Source of the DNA: an uncultured Bacteroides sp. | Lineage (GTDB): Bacteria; Bacteroidota; Bacteroidia; Bacteroidales; Bacteroidaceae | Reading direction: 5' to 3' | NCBI RefSeq assembly: GCF_959029255.1 | Contig: NZ_CAUFUE010000010.1 | Coordinates: forward strand, 1-64,000 | Length of the DNA: 64,000 bases | Shown here: positions 34,211 through 44,039 of the stretch, in pieces | How positions within the stretch are numbered: the stretch's first letter is position 1 | Layout of the letters: the number at the start of each line of letters is the position of its first letter | Notes under the pieces: generated by a model | Database searches by the model: none | What the model was told of the DNA's origin: nothing | What the model saw: the letters and a program-made list of their open reading frames with translations, nothing else | Position numbers and translations under genes: made by a program

Positions 34211-35380
34211 TTAATTGTTAGACTTGATTGCACGTTTCTCGCGACGGCTGATGTTGCCCTGTACCACACAATAGTCAATCAGCGGAGCGAAGATATTCAT
34301 CAGCAGGATGGCAAGCATCATACCTTCGGGGTAACCGGGGTTGAGCACACGGATAATGATAGCCATGGCACCAATCAGGAATCCGAAGATATACTTACCG
34401 GTCTCTGTACGTGCCGATGTAACGGGGTCGGTAGCCATGAACACGGCACCGAAGCAGAAACCACCCAGCACGAGGTGTTCGTACCAAGGCATCTGTGCCA
34501 TCGGAGTGTCGGGACCGATTGCATTGAACACCCATGCCATGAAGGCACCGCCTACGAATACGGAGAACATCGTCTTCCAGCTTGCAATACCCGTCCACAA
34601 CAGCAGAATGGCACCCAGAGCGATGGCGATAACGCTTGTCTCACCGATAGAACCCGGAATAAGGCCGGTCACCATGTCCCAGGAGAACTCCGGAACGGCG
34701 CCCGAGGTAGCGGCTGCACCCAACGGAGTAGCTACCGTCAGACCATCTACCGACTGTCCCAGACCGAAGATACTGTCGCCCGATACCCAAACGGCATCAC
34801 CGGACATCTTCGTAGGATAAGCAAAGAATAAGAATGCACGGGTAATCAAAGCTACGTTGAACACGTTCATACCCGTACCACCGAATACTTCCTTAGCAAA
34901 AATTACAGAAAATGCAGTAGCCACCGCCAGAATCCACAGCGGGCAATCTACCGGAACAATCATCGGAATCAAGATACCGGAAACCAGGAAACCTTCCTGA
35001 ATCTCCTCCTTCTTCCACTGAGCCACTACGAACTCAATGCCGAGACCTACTACATAAGATACAATGATTTTTGGCAATACAGCCAGAAAACCGTAGATGA
35101 ACATTTCCCAGAAGCCTCCGGCAGCACCGGTAGCGTGGAAATGCTGGTAACCTACGTTATACATACCGAACAGCAGTGCCGGTACTAACGCAATGACCAC
35201 CATCGACATGATGCGTTTGCTGTCAATGGAGTCGTGAATATGCGTTCCCGATTTCGAAGTGGCATTGGGCACGAACAGGAATGTTTCGAAGCCATCAAAC
35301 ACCGAACGAAATGCGTGGAATTTGCCGCCTTCCTCAAAGTTCGGCTTTATCTTGTCGAGATAATTTCTTAACGCTTTCAT
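34211..35380 (-). CDS. nqrB: Na+-translocating NADH:quinone reductase subunit B
   Basis: 389 residues, starting MKALRNYLDKIKPNFEEGGKFHAFRSVFDGFETFLFVP, with about ten membrane helices. The covalent FMN motif VDGLTVATPL gives Thr218 as the expected attachment residue. NqrB forms the main sodium path together with D and E and contains the quinone site. It is second in the operon, 53 bases after nqrA. Confidence 0.96.
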   Translation of the reverse strand: MKALRNYLDKIKPNFEEGGKFHAFRSVFDGFETFLFVPNATSKSGTHIHDSIDSKRIMSMVVIALVPALLFGMYNVGYQHFHATGAAGGFWEMFIYGFLAVLPKIIVSYVVGLGIEFVVAQWKKEEIQEGFLVSGILIPMIVPVDCPLWILAVATAFSVIFAKEVFGGTGMNVFNVALITRAFLFFAYPTKMSGDAVWVSGDSIFGLGQSVDGLTVATPLGAAATSGAVPEFSWDMVTGLIPGSIGETSVIAIALGAILLLWTGIASWKTMFSVFVGGAFMAWVFNAIGPDTPMAQMPWYEHLVLGGFCFGAVFMATDPVTSARTETGKYIFGFLIGAMAIIIRVLNPGYPEGMMLAILLMNIFAPLIDYCVVQGNISRREKRAIKSNN

Positions 35381-35433
35381 TAATATATTTACGATTTTAC
35401 GATTTACATTTTACGATTTGCCATATGCCCCGA

Positions 35434-36783
35434 TTATGCCATTTCGGCACGAAGCATATCGAGTCCTGCACGTACGATGCGCTGCACTTCCACCTTGGAA
35501 GAACATACGAATTCGCAGAGAGCGAAGTCTTCAGGAGCTACTTCGTAGATACCCAGAGCCTCCATACGGTCGATATCACCTGCAATGATTGCTTTCACCA
35601 GATATTCGGGGAAGATGTCCATCGGGAACACACGGTCGTATTCGTTGGACATAATCATGTGACGTTCGCCACCCTTGATACGGGCATCTATCACATATTC
35701 CTTCTTGCCCATCAACCAACTGAAGTAAGAGCGGTTGACGCTGAACTGATTGAAACGCGGCATAATCCAACCCAACATTTCATGGATTTCATCTCCTTCG
35801 GGAATAACGGTCAGCTGGCTGTCGAAAGAGCCGAGGAAGCCGTTCGGAGAAACTTTCTTACCGGTCAGCACGTTGCCGCTGATGTAGCGGAGGTCTTTGT
35901 CGGTAGTCACGTTACCTTTGAAAACGTTCGTCAACAGAGCGCCGACTTTCAGCTTGCAATAAGCGGGTTTCAACACTTCGGAACCCGTTACAGCCACCGT
36001 ACGGGTCATGTCCACACGACCGGTATTCATCAGACGTCCGATGAAGAGTACGGCTTCGGCACTGATGGTCCAGACCGTTTCACCCTTCACTACCGGAGAG
36101 ATGTGGTTAATCTGTACACCCACGTTGCCTGCCGGATGTGGTCCGTCGAAAGCTGTTACGGTAACGTTCTTTGCCTGCACAAGAGCAGCAGACTTTTGTT
36201 TTACACTAATACCCAGATACGTCTTTGCCATCTTTGACAAAGCGTCGAGTCCCGTCTGGAAGTTTGCTTCTTCTCCCTTCAGCGCGAATTCAAAATCGGG
36301 AGCCAGCGGATTGCTGTCGAAAGCCGAAATGAAGATAGCTTTCGGAGTTACCGTCGGATCAGCGATAACGTCGTACGGACGTTGGCGGATGAAAGCGAAC
36401 ATACCTGCTTGCAAAAGAGCTTCTTTTACTTGCTGGCCGCTCATCTTGGACGGGTCCATCTTGCCGAATTCCTCATAGTCTTGCTCAGTGGCAGCCTCTA
36501 CGACGATGTTCAGCACCTTGCGGCGTGCACCACGCTCCACGCTTGTCACTACGCCGCTAACGGGCGAAACAAATTTCAATTCAGGATGATTCTTGTCGAT
36601 AAACAAGGGTCCCCCGGCCATCACATATTCCTGCTCTTTGACCACCACTTTCGGAGTGATGCCTGTATAGTCATCGGGAACCAGCGAATAGAATCCCGGT
36701 TCCTTAACAGACACAAGTTCCTGGGCAGCAGCGCCTTTCAGGTTGATGTCAAGGCCTTTACGTAACTTAATTACATTTGCCAT
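35434..36783 (-). CDS. nqrA: Na+-translocating NADH:quinone reductase subunit A
   Basis: 449 residues, soluble, starting MANVIKLRKGLDINLKGAAAQE, the usual NqrA beginning. It caps the cytoplasmic side of the complex near the quinone site of NqrB. First gene of the nqrABCDEF operon, which makes the sodium motive force from NADH oxidation. A possible -7 box, TACTTTTG (36828-36821), lies 38 bases upstream. A large antisense reading frame across nqrA/nqrB is a shadow. Confidence 0.96.
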   Translation of the reverse strand: MANVIKLRKGLDINLKGAAAQELVSVKEPGFYSLVPDDYTGITPKVVVKEQEYVMAGGPLFIDKNHPELKFVSPVSGVVTSVERGARRKVLNIVVEAATEQDYEEFGKMDPSKMSGQQVKEALLQAGMFAFIRQRPYDVIADPTVTPKAIFISAFDSNPLAPDFEFALKGEEANFQTGLDALSKMAKTYLGISVKQKSAALVQAKNVTVTAFDGPHPAGNVGVQINHISPVVKGETVWTISAEAVLFIGRLMNTGRVDMTRTVAVTGSEVLKPAYCKLKVGALLTNVFKGNVTTDKDLRYISGNVLTGKKVSPNGFLGSFDSQLTVIPEGDEIHEMLGWIMPRFNQFSVNRSYFSWLMGKKEYVIDARIKGGERHMIMSNEYDRVFPMDIFPEYLVKAIIAGDIDRMEALGIYEVAPEDFALCEFVCSSKVEVQRIVRAGLDMLRAEMA

Positions 36784-36849
36784 GCGTTTATATAAAATAA
36801 TGGTTTCATTAATTTGCCCGCAAAAGTAGCAAAAAAGAATGTGATTAAA

Positions 36850-36891
36850 TAGTAAAAAAGAAAGGAATTACGGAGAAATTTCCGTAATTCC
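36850..36891 (-). terminator. Terminator of the C1 peptidase gene
   Basis: GGAATTACGGA (36864-36874) pairs with TCCGTAATTCC (36881-36891), followed on the minus strand by TTTCTTTTTT. It lies 55 bases after the peptidase stop and just before the nqrA promoter region. Confidence 0.8.
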
Positions 36892-36945
36892 TATCGTTAA
36901 CGAGCACAAAGGTGAAAAGAGGAAGGTGAGCACCCTGTCACTTTA

Positions 36946-38346
36946 TCATTTCTCTTCTGCAAACATCGGGTCCCAAGCTGGCAAGCGAATTGGTTTCTGT
37001 TTAAATAATTCCATTACTTTGGAAGGAACATATTTGGTTTCTACTACCAAGCGGAACATATACTCATTGAACCAGTCATCTGTCATTATCAGATGTCCCT
37101 TATACCCGCTATCGGCTCCCCAACTATTTTCAACCATCCACTTCACCGGTTTTCCATTATTATTCAAGTCTACAGCCATCAACGTCATAGCATGAGAAGA
37201 GCCACTGGAAAAGGTTTCAATGCGTTGCTTCTTATCCATGCCGAAAGTAGTACCCATCAAAGATTCGTAATCATAGTTTTTCACATCGAGCAAGCCACGT
37301 TCCGAATTCAGGAACTTGCCGACGTCACATGAGAAATACATCATGGTACTATCTTTCAAAGAGGCGATAGCCATTTCCTTGATATCCTCTACGGGCAGAT
37401 TCACGTATGTCCAGTTCTTCCCGTCATAACGATGGCGGTCATAATCTATTTCGTAGCATTTATAATACTCACGGCTGGGGTCATTCATCAACATCACGTA
37501 GTTGGTCAGCAACTGTTTATCCCCATATTTTTCCAAGAAAGACATCGGTGTGTGGTGCTCTGTTTCCAAAGGATTTCCTTTAGCATCTTTACGTACATAA
37601 TCAAATTCAGTAGGAGGAACACCCAGATTCAATACCAGCATACGGTAGACAGTACCCAGCATATTCGTTTTTTCTTTCTCAATGGCGGCAGGCTTGGCAC
37701 CTTCGGCAATCAGTTCGCGCAATTGTAGTCCATATTCTTTCAGTTTCAATGAAATGAGATTTGCCATGCGGGAAGTATTATCACTACTGTTTGTCTCCGG
37801 CATCGCTTCTTTGGGCACCAGTCCATATTTTGTTACAATATCTGCAACTCCCGTAAAGGTACCTCCATCACTTAACGGATGCTGAAAGAGCCATTCAACG
37901 GTTTTATCGTTCATCGGACTCTTACCGGTATCAATGATTCCTTGCAGGAAAAGATTGGACTTTTCCAGTTGATCCCAAAAGAAAGGATATATCTGTGAAA
38001 ATTCAAAAGAAGGGAAATTGTATTTGGCAAGCGCCTTGGCACGCATCACGTTCAAACCGGTAAACAACCAGCAACGTCCTGATGATTTCTGGTTGGTAAT
38101 GCCTTTGGAATTTACCTGAACAGAGAAATGAGTATCCATCTGCCGCATATTTTCTTGATTAAGTGCCAATTTTCGTATATCATTATTACCAATGGCATTA
38201 CGTAGCGCCTTGTCCGATGCCGTTCCCTGATAACTCTGCTTGATTTGTTGGAGCATGGAAGGGCTGATGCCTCCCTTGCTGTCTTGCGCCTGCACGGATA
38301 ACAATGCAGCGCCCAAAACAATGACGGATAAAATTTGTTTCTTCAT
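36946..38346 (-). CDS. Secreted C1-family aminopeptidase (bleomycin hydrolase/PepC type)
   Basis: 466 residues with a signal peptide (MKKQILSVIVLGAALLSVQAQ), so exported to the periplasm or beyond, unlike the cytoplasmic PepC of Firmicutes. The papain-like catalytic residues are complete: Gln86 and Cys92 in NQKSSGRCWLFTGLN, the His in SSGSSHAMTLMAVD and the Asn in WMVENSWGADSGYKG. Bleomycin-hydrolase relatives form hexamers and trim N-terminal residues from peptides. The gene is alone on its transcript and has its own terminator. Confidence 0.94.
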   Translation of the reverse strand: MKKQILSVIVLGAALLSVQAQDSKGGISPSMLQQIKQSYQGTASDKALRNAIGNNDIRKLALNQENMRQMDTHFSVQVNSKGITNQKSSGRCWLFTGLNVMRAKALAKYNFPSFEFSQIYPFFWDQLEKSNLFLQGIIDTGKSPMNDKTVEWLFQHPLSDGGTFTGVADIVTKYGLVPKEAMPETNSSDNTSRMANLISLKLKEYGLQLRELIAEGAKPAAIEKEKTNMLGTVYRMLVLNLGVPPTEFDYVRKDAKGNPLETEHHTPMSFLEKYGDKQLLTNYVMLMNDPSREYYKCYEIDYDRHRYDGKNWTYVNLPVEDIKEMAIASLKDSTMMYFSCDVGKFLNSERGLLDVKNYDYESLMGTTFGMDKKQRIETFSSGSSHAMTLMAVDLNNNGKPVKWMVENSWGADSGYKGHLIMTDDWFNEYMFRLVVETKYVPSKVMELFKQKPIRLPAWDPMFAEEK

Positions 38347-38399
38347 ATTAAATTACACTCTTATATTTATAAATTTAAATTTACCATATTTCAAAAAAA

Positions 38400-38508
38400 C
38401 AGAGATTTAGACCAATTACGTGCCCTCTCCCTGCCTGCTCCGTACCCGAGCCGTACCCGGACCGTATCAAGCCCAATTCTATAGATACGGAGCAAACACG
38501 GTTTTGGT
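38400..38508 (+). repeat. Dispersed 109-bp intergenic repeat, copy 2
   Basis: Gap-free match to 6168-6276 (about 85 percent identity by eye, 16 differences). It lies in the 345-base gap between divergent genes (C1 peptidase and BamA-like protein), upstream of both. Apart from this element the gap has a TTCCTTTG box at 38666-38673 before the next gene and no other feature. Confidence 0.85.
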
Positions 38509-38691
38509 GCGCCTCAGGTCATGAGAAAACGGAGAAACAGAACAATCCGGTAATGTCCGTTCTATTCCTGTTTGTGAGACAAAAGTAATTCCTTTTTTGA
38601 AATTTTTAGAGTGTTCTTTAAGAAATATTGTCTATTCACTTGAAAACTAATTCAGATAAATTAGTTTCCTTTGCAGCCATATTCGTACGAT

Positions 38692-39894
38692 ATGAAAAGA
38701 TTTATATTAAGCATATTCAACCTGGTGCTGGTAGTAACGACTATTTCAGCCCAAGAACAAGTAGTTACAGCACCCAACGACACTACTCCCGTATTGACAA
38801 AAAAAGAACTGCATAAACAAAAGGTAGCCCGCAGGAATCTGCACTATAATATATTAGGTGGCCCCAGCTATACGCCGGATTTTGGCGCATTGATAGGCGG
38901 TAGCGCTTTGTTGACGTTCCGCATGAACCCCAGTGACACCACCCAGTTGCGTTCCGTAGTACCTATGTCCGTCGCATACATGTTCAAAGGTGGTGTTAAC
39001 GTAATGGTGAAGCCGCAACTTTTTTTCAAAGGCGACCACTTTCGTATCTTCGGAAAATTCTCTTTTAAAAACACAGAAGATAATTTCTACGGCGTGGGCT
39101 ACACTACCAACAAGAATTATGTGCGTAGCGACAGTACCAGCCAGTATCGTTACAGCGGTATCCAAGTCAACCCTTGGTTTTTGTTCCGGCTGGGACACAG
39201 CAACGTCTTTGCCGGCCCGCAAATAGACATCAACTATGACAAGATAACCAATCCCGCCAAGTATCTTGTTGAAGAAAAATCTTACATCGCTGCCGGTGGC
39301 AATGAGCATGGCTACAAGAATTTCAACTCCGGTCTCGGTTTTCTTTTGACTTATGACAGCCGTGATATTCCCGCCAATGCCTACCGGGGTGTTTATCTCG
39401 ACTTCCGGGGCATGATATACAGTAAAGCTTTCGGTAGCGACCAAAACTTCTATCGGCTCGAGCTGGACTATCGTCAATATAAGTCAGTGGGTAATCGTAA
39501 AGTCATAGCCTGGACGGCACAAACCAAGAATGTATTCGGTGACGTTCCTCTGACGCAATATTCCCTCACAGGTACTCCCTTCGACCTGCGTGGCTATTAT
39601 ATGGGACAATATCGTGACAAATCTTCCCATGTAGTTATGGCTGAATATCGCCAAATGTTCAATACCGACCGTAGTAATTGGATAAAACGAATGCTGCACC
39701 ACATCGGATTTGTAGCGTGGACCGGATGCGGCTTTATGGGACCTACAATTGGAAAAATTGAGGGTGTTTTACCCAACTATGGCTTAGGGCTGCGCATAGA
39801 GGTACAACCCCGAATGAATGTGCGGCTTGACTTAGGAAAGAATACTGTAAACAAACAGACGCTGTTTTATTTCAATATGACCGAAGCATTCTGA
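38692..39894 (+). CDS. BamA/TamA-like outer-membrane barrel protein
   Basis: 400 residues from MKRFILSIFNLVLVVTTISAQ, a signal peptide. The mature part matches the bacterial surface antigen (PF01103) barrel: PSYTPDFGALIGG, GFLLTYDSRDIPANAYRGVYLDF, FDLRGYYMGQYRDKSSHVVMAEYRQMF and YGLGLRIEVQPRMNVRLDLG. There are no POTRA domains before the barrel, so it is not BamA itself; small members of this family in Bacteroidetes have unknown function. ATG at 38692 is preferred because the signal peptide begins there. Confidence 0.86.
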   Translation: MKRFILSIFNLVLVVTTISAQEQVVTAPNDTTPVLTKKELHKQKVARRNLHYNILGGPSYTPDFGALIGGSALLTFRMNPSDTTQLRSVVPMSVAYMFKGGVNVMVKPQLFFKGDHFRIFGKFSFKNTEDNFYGVGYTTNKNYVRSDSTSQYRYSGIQVNPWFLFRLGHSNVFAGPQIDINYDKITNPAKYLVEEKSYIAAGGNEHGYKNFNSGLGFLLTYDSRDIPANAYRGVYLDFRGMIYSKAFGSDQNFYRLELDYRQYKSVGNRKVIAWTAQTKNVFGDVPLTQYSLTGTPFDLRGYYMGQYRDKSSHVVMAEYRQMFNTDRSNWIKRMLHHIGFVAWTGCGFMGPTIGKIEGVLPNYGLGLRIEVQPRMNVRLDLGKNTVNKQTLFYFNMTEAF

Positions 39895-39941
39895 TTTCTA
39901 CAACAAATTGAATATTAAAGAGTAGTTTTTCACCTGTTTCC

Positions 39942-39972
39942 TTGCACCGCCAAAAGATTATACATATTTTTG
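39942..39972 (+). promoter_or_regulatory. Promoter of the glycosyltransferase / hybrid kinase genes
   Basis: TTG (39942-39944), a 20-base spacer and TATTTTTG (39965-39972), 46 bases before the ATG at 40019. Confidence 0.5.
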
Positions 39973-40018
39973 GGCTTGATTTCTGCATTTGATTAGAAAT
40001 TAAAGAGTCTGATACTGA

Positions 40019-41209
40019 ATGGATGCCTTTGAAATAATCTTTTGGATAAGCCTGTTTATTGTATTCTATACATATCTTGGCTATGGGATTCTTCTATATA
40101 TCTTAGTAAGGATAAAAGAATGTTTCCGTAAAACGGTCGTCCCCCCGATGCCTGCTGATAATTCGTCACCTGATTTAACTCTATTCATTGCCGCCTATAA
40201 CGAAGAAGCTGTTGTAGATGAAAAAATGCGCAACAGTCTTGAATTAGACTACCCGGCAGATAAACTTCACATATTTTGGGTGACTGACGGCAGTAATGAC
40301 CGCACCAATAAACTCCTGGCTAAATGGCCGCAGGCTACAGTTATCTATCAACCTGAACGGCAAGGGAAAACGGCAGCCCTGAACCGTGGAATGCAATTCG
40401 TAAAAACTCCTCTCGTTGTATTCACAGACGCCAATACCCACATTAATCGCGAAGCATTGCGGGAAATTGTCCGTGCGTTTACCAATCCTAAAGTGGGATG
40501 CGTGGCCGGTGAGAAACGCATTGCCGTACAAGCAAAAGACAATGCAGCTTCGGGCGGTGAAGGTATTTACTGGAAATACGAATCCACGCTTAAGAAACTC
40601 GACTCACGCCTTTACTCGGCAGCCGGTGCGGCCGGAGAATTATTCGCCATCCGTAGCGAATTGTTCGAAAAAATGGATACCGACACATTACTAGATGATT
40701 TTATACTTTCCCTGCGCATCGTCATGCGGGGATATACCATTGCATATTGCGCAGATGCATACGCCACAGAAAGTGGTTCGGCGGACATGCGTGAAGAGGA
40801 AAAGCGCAAGGTACGTATTGCCGCAGGCGGATTGCAATCCATCTGGCGACTGTGCCCGTTGCTCAATCCATTCCGTTACGGTATATTTAGTTTTCAATAT
40901 GTGTCGCACCGCGTACTGCGCTGGTCACTCACTCCCATTTTATTATTTTTATTGCTTCCCCTCAACACAATTCTCATTTTCACGACAGACTCTCCCTTAT
41001 TCTATGCCGTCATTTGGCTATTGCAGGCATTATTTTACCTCATGGGAAGTTGGGGCTATTACTTATCAACGAAGCATATTAAAAATAAAATACTCTTCAT
41101 CCCGTACTATTTCCTCTTTATGAACGTCAACGTCATCAGAGGAATCAACTACCTGCGTAAGCGCAAAGGCAATGCCAGTGGGGCATGGGAAAAAGCCAGA
41201 AGAGCATAA
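40019..41209 (+). CDS. Membrane GT2 family glycosyltransferase
   Basis: 396 residues: an N-terminal helix (5-29), a GT2 catalytic domain and two or three C-terminal helices (about 300-380). Processive-type motifs are visible: FIAAYNEEAVV, WVTDGSNDRTN (first Asp pair), FTDANTHINREAL (metal-binding DxD-like), LDDFILSLRIVMRG (general base) and HRVLRW (equivalent of QxxRW). Such enzymes make or export beta-linked polysaccharides or glycolipids; substrate unknown. The hybrid kinase gene starts 13 bases after its stop, so regulation and glycan synthesis may be linked. Confidence 0.92.
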   Translation: MDAFEIIFWISLFIVFYTYLGYGILLYILVRIKECFRKTVVPPMPADNSSPDLTLFIAAYNEEAVVDEKMRNSLELDYPADKLHIFWVTDGSNDRTNKLLAKWPQATVIYQPERQGKTAALNRGMQFVKTPLVVFTDANTHINREALREIVRAFTNPKVGCVAGEKRIAVQAKDNAASGGEGIYWKYESTLKKLDSRLYSAAGAAGELFAIRSELFEKMDTDTLLDDFILSLRIVMRGYTIAYCADAYATESGSADMREEEKRKVRIAAGGLQSIWRLCPLLNPFRYGIFSFQYVSHRVLRWSLTPILLFLLLPLNTILIFTTDSPLFYAVIWLLQALFYLMGSWGYYLSTKHIKNKILFIPYYFLFMNVNVIRGINYLRKRKGNASGAWEKARRA

Positions 41210-41222
41210 TACCGGAAACAAT

Positions 41223-43913
41223 ATGGAAAATATTTTAAAAAACGCAGAAAATGCTGAAAAGCTGTTGAAGCTGACATCGGACACCATGATTCTCCTGGAT
41301 AAAGACGGCATCTGCATAGATATCGCGGTCTATAACGTGGATTTGTGGTTTCTTAAAGAAAAATTCCTACTAGGTAAGAATATGTTCGAACTGCTGCCTT
41401 ATGCTACCTGCTACCAGGTTTATCCTGAGTTCAAGAAAGTATTAACGCAAAAAGTACACTCTACAAAGAACTATGAACTAACGCTGGGAAGCAAAACTTA
41501 TTTCTTCAAATGCATTATGTATCCTTACGAGGACATGGTGCTATGCCAATACCGTGACATCACAGAACGGAGCCAGCGCAAATTGGAACTGGAAAAAAGG
41601 AATCATGAACTCAAAGAAATACAGAAAGCTGCGCTCATCGGAAGATGGAGATACGATACCGTTACCAATAATTTCAGATATACGGGCCACACAGGAATCA
41701 TGTGTACCGAGGAAGAACAAGTCATTCTGTTGGATGAATATGTAAGCCACATCCTTCCTGAAGACCATGAAACTTTTAATAACTGGTTGGCGCGGAACCT
41801 GAAAGGCGATATGGAGGAAAGCGTGGATTACCGCATCCATTTTCAGAAACAGATATTTTACATCCGCTTGAAAACCTTTGCACGGGAAAAACATAAAGAC
41901 GGTAGTACGACTATAGAAGGGTATATACAAAATATTACAGATATCCAGCAACGGCGCAACGATATCAATCTTTTGACTCACGCTATCAACAACTCTACCG
42001 AAGACATCTTTGCGGCTCGCGAAGATGGCACATTGGTATTTGCCAACAGGAGATTCAAACAACATCACGACATCGGTTGTACAGACGACATCACCCAACT
42101 GACAATTTACAATACCAACTCTTATGTAGGCAATAAGCAAGAATGGAGAAAGATGCTTTCAGTAATTAAGAAAGGTAAAGAACACAATGGATTTGTAATC
42201 CCCAATCCTCTGCCTCTCCATCCTGAAGTGTTGGCTATCGAAGGGAATGCTTATTGGGTAACCAGTGATGAAGGCGAGGAAACCGTATGGGTATTTGGAC
42301 GTGACATATCACAACGCATCACTCACGAACAACAAATCAAACGGTTCAGCCAGATATTGGATAAGACTATAGAGAATCTTCCGGCAAGCATTGTTGTAAA
42401 AGATATCAAAAGCGGCTTCAAATATTTGTACCGCAACCGCGAATCTTACAACCGCAACATACCGATGAAGGAAGCATTGGGAAAAGATGATTTTGATTTC
42501 TATCCATTTGAAATTGCACAGGAAAAGAGACGCCAGGATATAGAAATAGCCGAGACCGGAAAAGAAATGCATTGGATTACGGAGGAGCACGACCAGAACG
42601 GCAAATCCATTTACCTGGATAAAAGAAAGATTAAGATTGAGAGTGGCGACTTCCCTCCCATCTTGTTGAGCATTGAATGGGATATAACGGAAATGGAAGG
42701 GATGAAGCGCGAACTACTCGTCGCCAAGGAAAAAGCGGAAACTTCCGACCAATTGAAATCTGCCTTCCTAGCTAATATGAGCCACGAAATCCGCACCCCG
42801 CTGAATGCCATTGTTGGTTTCTCGCGCATCATAGCCGAAAGCGCCGATGCCGACGAACGGAAAAACTACTATGACATCGTAGAATCCAACAATGAAAGGT
42901 TATTACAGCTTATCAACGAAATACTCGACCTTTCTAAAATCGAGGCGGGTATCGTAGAATTTACCATTACTCCGGTACGCCTGCATCCGCTCTGCCGGGA
43001 AATACATGACGCGCACAAATTCCGTTGCCCCACGGGAGTGGAGTTGATTTATGAACCTTCGGATGAAGAAGTAGTGATTGAAGGAGACAAGAACCGTATC
43101 TTCCAAGTGATTTCAAACCTAATAGGAAACGCATTCAAATTCACCACAAGCGGTAGCATCAGTTATGGCTATCACCGCAAGGGGAATGAAATAGAATTCC
43201 ACGTCAGCGACACAGGTATCGGCATTGAAGCCGACAAACTAGGTAAGGTGTTTGAGCGTTTTGTCAAAGTGAATACTTTTGCCCAGGGCACCGGCTTGGG
43301 TTTATCTATTTGTAAAACCATCATCGAACGGCTGGGCGGGAATATATCCGTTAGTTCGGAAATGGGTAAGGGCACTACCTTTACTTTCACGTTGCCTCTA
43401 CATTCCAGTAAGCCACAAATAGACAAAGAAGGCAAAGGTGAAGAATATGCAGAACAGCAAAATTCCACTCAAAACAGCTCTGAAGAGAACTTACTGGAGT
43501 CTGATGAGAAGAGGACAGATCCTCAAAAAGAAAAGAAAGACGGGAAGAAAGAAATAACAATATTGATAGCCGAAGATACGGACAGCAATTATATTCTGAC
43601 AAAAGCGATATTGGGGAAATTATATCACCTGGAACGTGCCAAGGACGGTATGGAAGCTGTGACTATGTTCGAGGAAGTACGCCCCGACCTCATTTTGATG
43701 GATATGAAAATGCCGAACCTCGGAGGACTGGATGCTACCAAAATCATTCGTGAACTTTCACCGGACGTACCTATCATCGCTCTAACGGCATACGCATACG
43801 AGCATGATAAACAAGCCGCATTCGACGCAGGATGCAATGATTTCCTGACTAAACCTTTCACACAGGAGGTTTTAAAGGATATTATAAAGAAATGGCTCAA
43901 GGAGAAACGGTGA
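41223..43913 (+). CDS. Soluble hybrid sensor histidine kinase (PAS, HisKA, HATPase, REC)
   Basis: 896 residues without membrane segments or a signal peptide, so cytoplasmic. Several PAS-like segments (about 1-500, including TMILLDKDGICIDI and AREDGTLVFANRRF) precede the HisKA helix SHEIRTPLNAIVGFS with phospho-accepting His521, the ATPase domain (NLIGNAFKFT, DTGIGIEADKLGKVFERF, GTGLGLSICK) and a C-terminal receiver with Asp827 in LILMDMKMPNLGG. No DNA-binding domain follows, so a separate phosphotransfer partner is needed. ATG at 41223 is chosen; the longer reading overlaps the glycosyltransferase gene. Confidence 0.93.
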   Translation: MENILKNAENAEKLLKLTSDTMILLDKDGICIDIAVYNVDLWFLKEKFLLGKNMFELLPYATCYQVYPEFKKVLTQKVHSTKNYELTLGSKTYFFKCIMYPYEDMVLCQYRDITERSQRKLELEKRNHELKEIQKAALIGRWRYDTVTNNFRYTGHTGIMCTEEEQVILLDEYVSHILPEDHETFNNWLARNLKGDMEESVDYRIHFQKQIFYIRLKTFAREKHKDGSTTIEGYIQNITDIQQRRNDINLLTHAINNSTEDIFAAREDGTLVFANRRFKQHHDIGCTDDITQLTIYNTNSYVGNKQEWRKMLSVIKKGKEHNGFVIPNPLPLHPEVLAIEGNAYWVTSDEGEETVWVFGRDISQRITHEQQIKRFSQILDKTIENLPASIVVKDIKSGFKYLYRNRESYNRNIPMKEALGKDDFDFYPFEIAQEKRRQDIEIAETGKEMHWITEEHDQNGKSIYLDKRKIKIESGDFPPILLSIEWDITEMEGMKRELLVAKEKAETSDQLKSAFLANMSHEIRTPLNAIVGFSRIIAESADADERKNYYDIVESNNERLLQLINEILDLSKIEAGIVEFTITPVRLHPLCREIHDAHKFRCPTGVELIYEPSDEEVVIEGDKNRIFQVISNLIGNAFKFTTSGSISYGYHRKGNEIEFHVSDTGIGIEADKLGKVFERFVKVNTFAQGTGLGLSICKTIIERLGGNISVSSEMGKGTTFTFTLPLHSSKPQIDKEGKGEEYAEQQNSTQNSSEENLLESDEKRTDPQKEKKDGKKEITILIAEDTDSNYILTKAILGKLYHLERAKDGMEAVTMFEEVRPDLILMDMKMPNLGGLDATKIIRELSPDVPIIALTAYAYEHDKQAAFDAGCNDFLTKPFTQEVLKDIIKKWLKEKR

Positions 43914-43930
43914 TTTAATGAAGAACTAAG

Positions 43931-43983
43931 AATGAAGAATTTAGCTGTGCTATGCATGCATACCGCAAGGTAATTCTTCATTC
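43931..43983 (+). repeat. Dispersed 53-bp hairpin repeat, copy 2
   Basis: Matches 6338-6390 with six differences and no gaps, followed by further ATTCTTAATTCCTC-type repeats to about 44024. It fills the space between two convergent genes and could also work as a terminator for either strand. Confidence 0.85.
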
Positions 43984-44039
43984 TTAATTCTTCATTCTTA
44001 ATTCCTCATTCTTAATTCCTCATTTCTATAAATTCCTTT

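Noticed and set aside
35281..36237. A 318-codon plus-strand frame across nqrA and nqrB
   Set aside because: It is antisense to two certain nqr genes and crosses the nqrA-nqrB spacer; no family resemblance.
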